NCBI GenBank assembly: GCA_038150305.1
Contig: JAYOTG010000022.1
Span: 1-30,777, forward strand
Length of the DNA: 30,777 nucleotides
Direction: 5' to 3'
Origin: MGIIa-L3 sp038150305
GTDB lineage: Archaea > Thermoplasmatota > Poseidoniia > Poseidoniales > Poseidoniaceae
A program made the position numbers and the translations under genes. The notes under the pieces are model-generated. The model worked only from the letters and a program-made list of their open reading frames with translations. It ran no database searches and was not told where the DNA came from. Each line of letters opens with the position of its first letter. Positions within the stretch are counted from its first letter, which is position 1. This document shows positions 24,064 to 30,725 of the stretch, piece after piece.

Positions 24064-24453
24064 ATGCAATTCGATCCACTGAACGACGCACTGGTCAAGA
24101 TTCACAACGCTGAACAGGCCGGTAAGATGACCGTTGACCTTTCCCCGGCTTCCAAGCTGCTTGGCAACGTCCTTTCCATCATGCAAAAGGCCGGCTACGT
24201 CGGTGAGTATGAGCGCGAAGAGGACGGCCGTGGTGGCCACTACGCGGTGCAACTGCGTGGTGCCATCAACCGTTGTGGTACCGTGAAGCCACGCCACAGC
24301 GTTCGCCGCCAAGAGTACGAGCAGTGGGAGTCCCGCTACCTGCCCGCGCAGGACTTCGGGCTCCTGATCCTCTCGACCAGCTCCGGTGTGATGAACCACT
24401 ATGACGCCAAGGACGCCCGCATCGGTGGGAAACTCCTGGCCTTCGTGTATTGA
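24064..24453 (+). CDS. rps8: Small-subunit ribosomal protein S8 (uS8)
   Basis: A 129-residue uS8, typical archaeal length. It starts MQFDPLNDALVKIHNAEQAG, and the C-terminal signature is close to LLILSTSSGVMNHYDAKDAR. It binds the central domain of 16S rRNA and, in other organisms, regulates its own operon. GAGGAGGGGGATGAGAG precedes the ATG. Its stop is embedded in TGAGGTGAGACCATG for L6. Confidence 0.97.
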   Translation: MQFDPLNDALVKIHNAEQAGKMTVDLSPASKLLGNVLSIMQKAGYVGEYEREEDGRGGHYAVQLRGAINRCGTVKPRHSVRRQEYEQWESRYLPAQDFGLLILSTSSGVMNHYDAKDARIGGKLLAFVY

Positions 24454-24462
24454 GGTGAGACC

Positions 24463-25002
24463 ATGGTGAAGATTGACCGAATTGAACACCCCATCGACCT
24501 GCCTGAGGGCGTCACCGCCACCATCGAGGGTGCGGTGTTGACCGTCAAGGGTCCGAAGGGCGAACTTTCCCGTGAATACCAGAGCAGCCGCGTCAGCCTC
24601 CTGCAGGACGGCGCCGGTCTTCTGGTGCGCACCGACCTGCCCCGCCGCAAGGACAAGTCCCTTGCTGGCACCTGGAACGCCCACATCAACAACATGGTGA
24701 AGGGCGTGACGGAGGGCTTCTCCTACACGCTTCGCTGCTTCTACTCTCACTTCCCCATGACCATGAAGGTCGAAGGGTCTGAGTTCGTTGTGAACAACTA
24801 CTTCGGTGAGCGTGTGCCTCGCCGTGCGGCGATCCTCAGCGGCGTTGACGTGCGCGTTGAGAACAAGACCGACGTGATCGTGAGCGGCATCGACAAGGAA
24901 GCGGTCGGCCAGACCGCCGCCAACATCGAACGCAGCACCACGGTGAAGAACCGTGACCGCCGCGTCTTCCAAGACGGTATCTACCGTGTCGCCAAGGAGT
25001 GA
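24463..25002 (+). CDS. rpl6: Large-subunit ribosomal protein L6 (uL6)
   Basis: A 179-residue uL6 of usual length with the two-domain pattern: VTATIEGAVLTVKGPKGELS in the first domain, and GVDVRVENKTDVIVSGIDKE with VGQTAANIE in the second. It lies near the sarcin-ricin loop and the factor-binding site. Translation is coupled to S8 by the stop-embedded ribosome site. AAGGAGTGATC at its end forms the L32e ribosome site. Confidence 0.97.
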   Translation: MVKIDRIEHPIDLPEGVTATIEGAVLTVKGPKGELSREYQSSRVSLLQDGAGLLVRTDLPRRKDKSLAGTWNAHINNMVKGVTEGFSYTLRCFYSHFPMTMKVEGSEFVVNNYFGERVPRRAAILSGVDVRVENKTDVIVSGIDKEAVGQTAANIERSTTVKNRDRRVFQDGIYRVAKE

Positions 25003-25007
25003 TCAAG

Positions 25008-25649
25008 ATGTCCGACGATTTCAGCAGCATGACCGTCGCGCAGCTCAAGGAGTTGCTCAAGGAACGCGACCTCCCAGTCTCTGGGAACAAGAAGGACCTC
25101 ATCGCTCGCCTCGAAGGCGCCGATGACGCCCCCGCTCAAACCGAGGAAGCTCCGGAGGCCAGCGAGGCTCCCGAGGCCAAGGACGACGCCTGGGACGACG
25201 AGGATTGGGACGACGAGGGTGAGGGCGAGCTCCACACCGCCCGTCAGAAGCCCGTGCTCGACGACGCCACCCGTGAGGCGCTTGCCTTGCGGGCCGCTCA
25301 GAAGGCCAAGACGCCCACCTTCCGTCGAACCGAATGGTTCCGCTACGCCCGCCTGTCCCGCTCCGGATGGCGCAAGCCCAAGGGGATGGACAACAAGCAG
25401 CGTCGGAATTTCAAGTACCGCGGATCGCTTGTTCGCATCGGTCACGGGAAGGTGGCGGCCGCACGCGGTCTCCACCCCAGCGGATTCTCTGAGGTCATGG
25501 TCCACAACGTGGGCGACCTCGACGGCATCGACCCCGCCGTCGAAGCCGCCCGCATCGGTTCCGCCGTCGGCGGCCGAAAGCGCGCCACCATTCACGCCCG
25601 TGCCGATGAACTCGGCATCCGCGTGCTCAACCGCCGGAGGGATGCCTGA
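25008..25649 (+). CDS. rpl32e: Large-subunit ribosomal protein L32e with N-terminal SAP domain (eL32)
   Basis: A 213-residue protein with two parts. Residues 8-38 (MTVAQLKELLKERDLPVSGN and on) match the SAP motif, a helix-turn-helix nucleic-acid-binding fold. A very acidic linker follows (about 40-75, with AWDDEDWDDEGEGE). The eL32 core is from about 95 to the end: FRRTEWFRYARLSRSGWRKPKG, YRGSLVRIGHGKV and GRKRATIHARADELGIRVLN. Haloarchaeal L32e also carries an N-terminal extension, but of helix-hairpin-helix type. The ATG at 25008 is preferred to a GTG at 24999 overlapping the L6 stop, since AGGAGTGATC lies just before it. The stop overlaps the L19e start. Confidence 0.94.
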   Translation: MSDDFSSMTVAQLKELLKERDLPVSGNKKDLIARLEGADDAPAQTEEAPEASEAPEAKDDAWDDEDWDDEGEGELHTARQKPVLDDATREALALRAAQKAKTPTFRRTEWFRYARLSRSGWRKPKGMDNKQRRNFKYRGSLVRIGHGKVAAARGLHPSGFSEVMVHNVGDLDGIDPAVEAARIGSAVGGRKRATIHARADELGIRVLNRRRDA

Positions 25650-26110
25650 TGCAGTTGACCAACCAGAAGCGCCTCGCAGCCAAGATCCTCGGATGTGGCG
25701 TCCACCGCGTGTGGATCAACTCCGACTACATCGACATGGTCGCCAGCGCCGTCCAGACCGAGGACATTCGCGAATTCATCGATCAGGGCATCATCAAGGC
25801 CAAGCCCGTCAAGGGCACGTCCCGTGCTCGCGCTCGTGTTCGCCTCGAGCAGAAGCGCAAGGGCCGCCGCAAGGGCCAGGGGAAGCGACAGGGTACCGCG
25901 AACGCGCGCAACCCCCGCAAGAACCGCTGGATGCGAACCATCCGCGCTCAGCGCCGCGTCCTGAAGGAGCTCCGCACCGACGGGACCCTCGACGCCGCGG
26001 GTTACCGCCACTACTACCTGAAGGCCAAGGGCGGTTCTTACCGATCCATTGCGCACATGCGCACCCAGATGGGCGTCGAAGGCGTCCAATTCAAGGAGAG
26101 TGAGGCCTGA
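25649..26110 (+). CDS. rpl19e: Large-subunit ribosomal protein L19e (eL19)
   Basis: A 153-residue eL19, archaeal/eukaryal-specific, with LTNQKRLAAKILGCGVHRVW at the start and the strongly basic middle stretch (RKGRRKGQGKRQGTANARNP). The long helix that spans the subunit interface follows. The ATG overlaps the L32e stop (TGATG), and GGAGGGATG lies upstream. Its stop overlaps the L18 start in the same manner. Confidence 0.97.
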   Translation: MQLTNQKRLAAKILGCGVHRVWINSDYIDMVASAVQTEDIREFIDQGIIKAKPVKGTSRARARVRLEQKRKGRRKGQGKRQGTANARNPRKNRWMRTIRAQRRVLKELRTDGTLDAAGYRHYYLKAKGGSYRSIAHMRTQMGVEGVQFKESEA

Positions 26111-26619
26111 TGCAGCACACACGTCGTCGTACCATCTTCCGCCGTCGTTTGTCGGCCACCACCGACTACCGCCGCCGCCTCCGCCTGCTCAAGAGCGGGA
26201 TGCCCCGCGCGGTCGTTCGCGTCTCCAACACGCGCACCACCGCTCAGATCACCTCCTACCACAAGGACGGCGACGTCGTCGTCGCCACCGTGACCGGAAG
26301 CGACCTTTCCTCGCGCTACGGTTGGCCTGCGGACCTCTCCAAGAAGTCCGTCCCGGCCTCCTACCTCGTCGGCTTTGCCCTCGGCAAGGCGGCCCTTGCC
26401 GCCGGTCACGACGAAGCCGTGCTCGACATCGGGCTCGCTGCCAGCACCCCAGGCAACCGCGTCTACGCTGCTCTGCGCGGCATGGTCGATGCCGGGCTTG
26501 AGGTCCCGCACGGCGAGGACGTGCTCCCCGACGATGACCGCGTCAACGGCGCACACATCGACGAATCCATCGCGGACAAGGTGGAAGCCTGCCGCACCAC
26601 CATTGAGGAGGCGTACTGA
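26110..26619 (+). CDS. rpl18: Large-subunit ribosomal protein L18 (uL18)
   Basis: A 169-residue uL18, a 5S rRNA-binding protein. It has FRRRLSATTDYRRRLRLLKS near the N-terminus and PRAVVRVSNTRTTAQITSYH, the usual 5S-binding region, followed by SYLVGFALGKAAL and VYAALRGMVDAGLEVPHG. The start overlaps the L19e stop (TGATG) behind AAGGAGAGTGAGG. The stop is 2 bases before S5. Confidence 0.97.
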   Translation: MQHTRRRTIFRRRLSATTDYRRRLRLLKSGMPRAVVRVSNTRTTAQITSYHKDGDVVVATVTGSDLSSRYGWPADLSKKSVPASYLVGFALGKAALAAGHDEAVLDIGLAASTPGNRVYAALRGMVDAGLEVPHGEDVLPDDDRVNGAHIDESIADKVEACRTTIEEAY

Positions 26620-26621
26620 AC

Positions 26622-27389
26622 ATGAGCGAAGAGACCCCCATCCAGAACATGGCTCCCGGCCTCCTGCAGGCCTTCGCCCCCCAGGAAGAAGCGCCCCAAG
26701 ACGGCCCTCGCCGTCGTCGTCGCCGCGGTCCTGACCCCCTGCTCGCGCTCCGCGAGTGGCAACCCCGCACCCGCCTTGGCCAGAAGGTCATGGCCGGTGA
26801 GATCGTGTCGTACGAGCAGGCGCTCGCCAGCGGTCTGCCCATCCGTGAAGTCCAGGTCGTGGACGCCCTCTTGCCCGGGCTCGAGGACGACGTGATCAAG
26901 GTGAACATGGTTCAGCGCATGACTGACTCCGGTCGCCGTGTTCGCTTCAACGTCATGGCGTGCGTCGGCAACAAGGACGGCTACGTCGGTCTCGGCATGG
27001 CCAAGGCCAAGGAAGTCCCCAAGGCCATCGAGAAGGCGATCACCGCTGCGAAGCTCAACCTCATCCGCGTTCAGCGCGGCAACGGTTCGTGGGAGTCTTC
27101 GGCTGGACCCGGTACCTCTGTGCCGTTCAAGGTCAAGGGCCGCTCCGCCTCGACTCGCGTGACCCTCATGCCCGCCGCCGCAGGCAAGGGCTTGGTCATC
27201 GGTGAAACCGGCAAGCGTGTCCTGCAGTTGGCCGGAGTCAGCGACGTGCTGTCGCGCACCAGCGGCCAAACCCGCACCACCATCAACTACGCCGCGGCCA
27301 CCTTCAACGCCCTCAAGGCGCTGAACACCACCCGCGTCACCCAGGAGCAGCGCGAGCGTCTCCACATCACCTACGGGAGGGCGATTTGA
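26622..27389 (+). CDS. rps5: Small-subunit ribosomal protein S5 (uS5)
   Basis: A 255-residue uS5 with an N-terminal extension containing an Arg run (PRRRRRRGPDP). The S5 double-stranded-RNA-binding signature is RRVRFNVMACVGNKDGYVG with LGMAKAKEVPKAIEKA. The C-terminal domain includes VTLMPAAAGKGLVIGETGKR. It lies at the mRNA entry channel and affects decoding accuracy. TTGAGGAGGCG precedes it within the L18 codons. Its stop overlaps the L30 ATG. Confidence 0.97.
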   Translation: MSEETPIQNMAPGLLQAFAPQEEAPQDGPRRRRRRGPDPLLALREWQPRTRLGQKVMAGEIVSYEQALASGLPIREVQVVDALLPGLEDDVIKVNMVQRMTDSGRRVRFNVMACVGNKDGYVGLGMAKAKEVPKAIEKAITAAKLNLIRVQRGNGSWESSAGPGTSVPFKVKGRSASTRVTLMPAAAGKGLVIGETGKRVLQLAGVSDVLSRTSGQTRTTINYAAATFNALKALNTTRVTQEQRERLHITYGRAI

Positions 27390-27865
27390 TGAGTTGGATT
27401 GTTGTTCGAGTTCGAAGCGACGTGAAGGTCGAGCGGTCCATCCGCGAGACCATGCACCACCTCAACCTCACCCGCGTGAACCACGCGGTGATCATCCCCA
27501 AGAACGAACAGTACCGTGGCATGCTTCAGAAGGCCAAGGACTACATCACCTGGGGCGAAGCTGACCAAGGCACGGTTGAGTCCATGCTCCGCCATCGCGG
27601 TCGCATGGTTGGCGGTGCTCCCCTCACCGACGATGCCGTCGCCGAAGGCGGGGTCCACGCCGACATCGGAGCCATGGCCAGCGCCATCGCCTCGGGCGAA
27701 GGCACGGTGAAGGACGTTCCCAACATGAAGCGCGTCTTCCGCCTTCACCCGCCCCGCGGGTCGAAGGGCTGGGGCGGCATCAAGCGCTCTCACGTCAACG
27801 GTGGAGCCCTCGGCCCCCGTGGCGATGCAATCGGTGCGCTCATCGAGCGCATGGTGGAACAATGA
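27389..27865 (+). CDS. rpl30: Large-subunit ribosomal protein L30 (uL30)
   Basis: A 158-residue uL30 of the long archaeal/eukaryal form. It has WIVVRVRSDVKVERSIRETM at the N-terminus and the middle block YRGMLQKAKDYITWGEADQG, ending PPRGSKGWGGIKRSHVNGG. The ATG at 27389 overlaps the S5 stop (TGATG); a TTG one codon upstream is less likely. CGGGAGGGCG is the ribosome site. The stop is embedded in TGAGGTGAGATG for L15. Confidence 0.96.
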   Translation: MSWIVVRVRSDVKVERSIRETMHHLNLTRVNHAVIIPKNEQYRGMLQKAKDYITWGEADQGTVESMLRHRGRMVGGAPLTDDAVAEGGVHADIGAMASAIASGEGTVKDVPNMKRVFRLHPPRGSKGWGGIKRSHVNGGALGPRGDAIGALIERMVEQ

Positions 27866-27874
27866 GGTGAGATG

Positions 27875-28291
27875 ATGGGACAACGATCACAGAAGCATCG
27901 AGGACGCTGCCGCACCAACGGACGCGGCCACAAGGCCGGCCGTGGTGCAGGAAAGCGTGGCGGCCGCGGAAACGCTGGTATGAACAAGCACCGCGTCATG
28001 ACGCGGATCAAGTACATGCCCAACCACTGGGGCATGCACGGATTCAACCGCGACCCTTCCCTGCGCAACGTCAGCGTGACGGTCAACGTCGGTCAACTCG
28101 AAGAGATGGCCGCCGGTGCCGACAGCATCGACTTGACCGAGCTCGGCATCGACAAGCTCCTCGGCTCCGGTCGCGTTTCTACCGCCCTCAGCGTCACCGT
28201 TGAGAGCGCTTCGGCCAAGGCCGTTGAAAAGATCGAGGCTGCCGGCGGCAGCGTCGAGATGGACGACGACGACTGGGACGACGAAGCCTGA
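27875..28291 (+). CDS. rpl15: Large-subunit ribosomal protein L15 (uL15) with acidic tail
   Basis: A 138-residue uL15, with the N-terminal basic Gly-rich loop typical of the family (HRGRCRTNGRGHKAGRGAGK). The C-terminus ends in an acidic tail, DDDDWDDEA, that resembles the linker in L32e. The second of two ATGs (27872 and 27875) is chosen because its 4-base spacing from the stop-embedded GAGGTGA matches the other junctions. It is the last ribosomal-protein gene before secY. Confidence 0.96.
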   Translation: MGQRSQKHRGRCRTNGRGHKAGRGAGKRGGRGNAGMNKHRVMTRIKYMPNHWGMHGFNRDPSLRNVSVTVNVGQLEEMAAGADSIDLTELGIDKLLGSGRVSTALSVTVESASAKAVEKIEAAGGSVEMDDDDWDDEA

Positions 28292-28301
28292 TTTGGAGGT
28301 C

Positions 28302-28330
28302 CATGCGCACTGAACGTTCAAGAGCGCATG
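28302..28330 (+). promoter_or_regulatory. Nested dyad in the L15-secY gap
   Basis: CATGCGC (28302-28308) and GCGCATG (28324-28330) form a perfect 7-bp inverted repeat. Inside it lies the 10-base palindrome TGAACGTTCA (28311-28320). As RNA this would fold into a stem with an interior bulge, about 30 bases before secY. As DNA it could be an operator. It is the largest gap (67 bases) in the operon, so control of secY relative to the ribosomal genes is plausible. Confidence 0.45.
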
Positions 28331-28362
28331 ACCTGGCACACAACATGAGGGTGAGAGCATGA
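28303..28362 (+). CDS. Possible 19-codon small ORF coupled to secY
   Basis: An ATG at 28303 stands 2 bases after GGAGGT and opens a frame encoding MRTERSRAHDLAHNMRVRA. The frame's TGA overlaps the secY ATG as ATGA, the same overlap used at aIF1-Rpp29 and S4e-L5. It could be a coupling or leader peptide. Against it: the 2-base Shine-Dalgarno spacing is short, the peptide resembles nothing I know, and secY has its own GAGGGTGAGAGC site inside the ORF. Confidence 0.3.
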   Translation: MRTERSRAHDLAHNMRVRA

Positions 28363-30290
28363 AGCAACGTCCCATTCCAGCCGGCTACATCACGTCTGCC
28401 GTGCTTTACTTCGCCATGCTCATTTGGTGGCAGTGGGAGGAACTCAACGGCACCGGCCAGCCCCAAGAAGCCGCTTTGTTCGGCATCGGCCTCGCCGTGG
28501 TCTACCTCCTCTACCTGCTTGCTTGTTTCATGGTCGAGATGCCGGAATCGCTCAAAACGGTCCCCGTTGTTGGTCGATACGGCAAGATGCTTGGCTGGTT
28601 GGCCCTGATCGGCATCGGGACATGGTATTCACGTCCCGAGGCGTGGGGCGGTTACGACCCCGCCGTCGGTTTCATTTTCGTTGGCGTGTACATCCTAGGG
28701 TTTGGCGCTGCAGCCACCATCACGTGCTTCCTCTACGAAGGCGACAAGAGCAGCCGTCTCTACGCTCTGCATCGCTTTGTCGACGTCTACCCTACCATCG
28801 AGAAGCCTGACCACCACGTTCGTTTCCGTGACAAAATCACGACCACTTTCCTGGTGCTCTGCATTTACTTCGCGATGACCAACGTGCTGCTGTTCGGCCT
28901 TTCCGGGCAGGCGCTCGACTTGTTCAGCGGTTTCCGCTCCATCATGGCCGGTGCATCCGGTTCCATCATGCACCTTGGAATTGGCCCGATCGTGACCGGC
29001 TCCATCATCATGCAGCTGTTCGCAGGTGCGAAAATCATCCGTCTTGACCTGACCAACAGTGAAGACAAGGCGATGTACCAGGGCGTGCAGAAGCTGCTCG
29101 TCCTCATTATGATCCCCATCGAGTCGATTCCGCAAACCTACGGTTTCCTCGACCCGGCTGAGTTCCTTATCGACTCGTACGGCCTAGGTTGGGCCAATGC
29201 GGTGATCGTGGCACAGTTGTTCGCTGGGTCCTACCTCGTGTTCCTGCTCGACGAATTGGTCAGCAAATGGGGCATCGGTTCCGGTATTTCGCTGTTCATC
29301 GCCGCGGGTGTGGCCCAGTCCACCTTCGTGGGTTCCCTCTCTTGGCTGCCCACGACCACAGGCGTGCCGTACTCCATTCAGAACCCGCCAGCAGGGACGC
29401 TGCCGATGATCTTCTACATGTTCCGAGAATCGACCAATCAACAGATGGTGTCGATGAACGGTTTCGAGACCATCCTGCTCACACACGTGAATCCGGTCGC
29501 AGCGCTGTTCTCGTCGGTGGTGGTGTTCCTTGTGGTCGCCTACGCCGAATCCAGCCGTCTTGAGCTTCCGCTGACGCACGGCAAGGTGCGTGGCCACCGT
29601 GGGAAGTATCCCATCCGTCTGGTCTACGCCTCGAACATTCCCGTGATCTTGATGGCCGCGCTTTTGGCGAACATCAACATGTTCACCCTCCTCTTCTGGA
29701 GCCACCCTGTGCTGTCCAAGACCCCCTTCTTGGGGCGTGAGGGCTTCCTCTCGCTGTCCGCCTACATTGGCACCTACGAGGCGGGTCAAACCACGCCCTC
29801 TGGCGGCTTTGCCTGGTACTCCAGCATGGTCAACGGCGTCAACGACTGGTTGATCCCGTTGCTCAACCAGCAGGGTGACATCTTCGGGCACACCGTCTGG
29901 CAGATTGTCCTGCACGTGATCACCTACGTGGCCCTCATGACGGTGGGTTCGATGGTCTTCGCAAAGTTCTGGATCGACACCACGAACATGGGCGTCAAGG
30001 ACGTGGCCAAGCAAATTGAGCGCACCGGCATGCAGATTCCAGGGTTCCGCAAGAACCCCAAGGTGCTCGAGAAGATCCTCGAGAACTACATTCCTCCCGT
30101 GACCTACTTCTCTGGCGCCTTTGTCGGTCTTCTGGCCGCCGGCGCCGACCTCTTGGGTACGGTCGGGAACGCCACAGGCACAGGTTTGCTGCTGGCCGTG
30201 GGCATCATCCTCAGGACCTTTGAGCAGATTCAGAAGGAACAAGCCATGGAGATGCACCCGATGCTCCGTGAGTTCATCGGCGTCTCGTGA
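28359..30290 (+). CDS. secY: Protein translocase SecY with a four-helix N-terminal extension
   Basis: A 643-residue SecY/Sec61-alpha, the pore of the Sec translocon, well above the 430-490 residues usual in archaea. The canonical protein begins near residue 137: YPTIEKPDHHVRFRDKI is the amphipathic N-terminal helix region, followed by TM1 at about 161-180, the plug and TM2 (HLGIGPIVTGSIIMQLFAGA), and later SecY blocks (VSKWGIGSGISLFIAAGVAQ, the RGKYPIRLVYASNIPVIL cytosolic loop). Residues 1-136 add four predicted membrane helices (about 10-29, 38-61, 77-91, 102-126). There is no Met between residue 78 and TM1, so the extension is part of the protein. ATG at 28359 follows GAGGGTGAGAGC. secY at the end of the spc-type cluster is the normal location; adk, which often follows, is replaced by the rRNA region. 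Confidence 0.95.
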   Translation: MKQRPIPAGYITSAVLYFAMLIWWQWEELNGTGQPQEAALFGIGLAVVYLLYLLACFMVEMPESLKTVPVVGRYGKMLGWLALIGIGTWYSRPEAWGGYDPAVGFIFVGVYILGFGAAATITCFLYEGDKSSRLYALHRFVDVYPTIEKPDHHVRFRDKITTTFLVLCIYFAMTNVLLFGLSGQALDLFSGFRSIMAGASGSIMHLGIGPIVTGSIIMQLFAGAKIIRLDLTNSEDKAMYQGVQKLLVLIMIPIESIPQTYGFLDPAEFLIDSYGLGWANAVIVAQLFAGSYLVFLLDELVSKWGIGSGISLFIAAGVAQSTFVGSLSWLPTTTGVPYSIQNPPAGTLPMIFYMFRESTNQQMVSMNGFETILLTHVNPVAALFSSVVVFLVVAYAESSRLELPLTHGKVRGHRGKYPIRLVYASNIPVILMAALLANINMFTLLFWSHPVLSKTPFLGREGFLSLSAYIGTYEAGQTTPSGGFAWYSSMVNGVNDWLIPLLNQQGDIFGHTVWQIVLHVITYVALMTVGSMVFAKFWIDTTNMGVKDVAKQIERTGMQIPGFRKNPKVLEKILENYIPPVTYFSGAFVGLLAAGADLLGTVGNATGTGLLLAVGIILRTFEQIQKEQAMEMHPMLREFIGVS

Positions 30291-30454
30291 CCTCGCAGTG
30301 CAACGTTTGCACGTGTGCTGATGCGGTTTTACCTGCCGTTCGTCGCGACGGCCGAGGACCTTCGTGCTCGAGTGGGGATTGGTGTGCCGCCTCAAAGCCG
30401 GATGCTCAGCGGAGCAGTGCCTCGATTCTGACCAGGATTTCCCCCCACCATCTT

Positions 30455-30463
30455 GATATAGGG
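30455..30463 (+). promoter_or_regulatory. TATA box and core promoter of the 16S rRNA
   Basis: GATATAGGG lies about 270 bases before the 16S rRNA and 165 bases after secY. It predicts a transcription start near 30483 and a leader of about 240 bases. The 28 bases from ATATAGGG match the ribosomal-protein operon promoter at 22 positions. The stretch 30291-30450 between secY and this promoter holds no convincing gene. Confidence 0.65.
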
Positions 30464-30488
30464 GAGGTCTGTCGGTGGGTTGCTCGCG

Positions 30489-30551
30489 TTGTGCGGAACG
30501 GCGTTGGCGGCAGAGCCCCTCGGGGTGATGACAGCCGCCATCACCGCACAA
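30489..30551 (+). ncRNA. Stable hairpin at the 5' end of the 16S rRNA leader
   Basis: TTGTGCGG (30489-30496) pairs with CCGCACAA (30544-30551). Within it GGCGGC (30506-30511) pairs with GCCGCC (30534-30539), capped by a GC-rich apical stem around CCC-CTCG-GGG. It begins within about 6 bases of the predicted transcription start. It is self-contained, so it is not simply one strand of the long stem that encloses 16S rRNA precursors. Confidence 0.45.
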
Positions 30552-30620
30552 TGAGACGCCGAAGCATACGCGGTTTCGAGAACCCTCCCACGGGAGCTCG
30601 CTCGAGGCCAGGTAGGTGAT

Positions 30621-30646
30621 CCATGTACGATGTATATCGTGCAAGG
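30621..30646 (+). ncRNA. Second leader hairpin, or proximal TATA element, before 16S rRNA
   Basis: TGTACGAT-GTAT-ATCGTGCA forms an 8-bp stem (one G-U pair) with a 4-base loop, extended by CC/GG across an A-A mismatch. The same bases include GTATATCG, which could serve as an alternative TATA box with a start near 30660. The sequence alone does not decide between an RNA structure and a second promoter. The rest of 30647-30725 shows only a short T-run (ATTTT at 30681-30686). Confidence 0.35.
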
Positions 30647-30725
30647 AGCAAGTGTTCAAACCACGTCAAGTCCAAAGACAAATTTTAGCGACGTTGTGAT
30701 CGTCCCAAGGATCGAAAACGAGAGA

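Noticed and set aside
30287..30619. 110-codon ORF overlapping the secY stop (GTGA)
   Set aside because: The overlap looks like coupling, but the frame runs through the 16S promoter and leader hairpin and resembles no protein; chance in GC-rich DNA is likelier.
30590..30680. Possible tRNA in the 16S leader (GTGTTCAAACCAC resembles a T-loop)
   Set aside because: No D-arm, anticodon stem or 7-bp acceptor stem can be formed around it.
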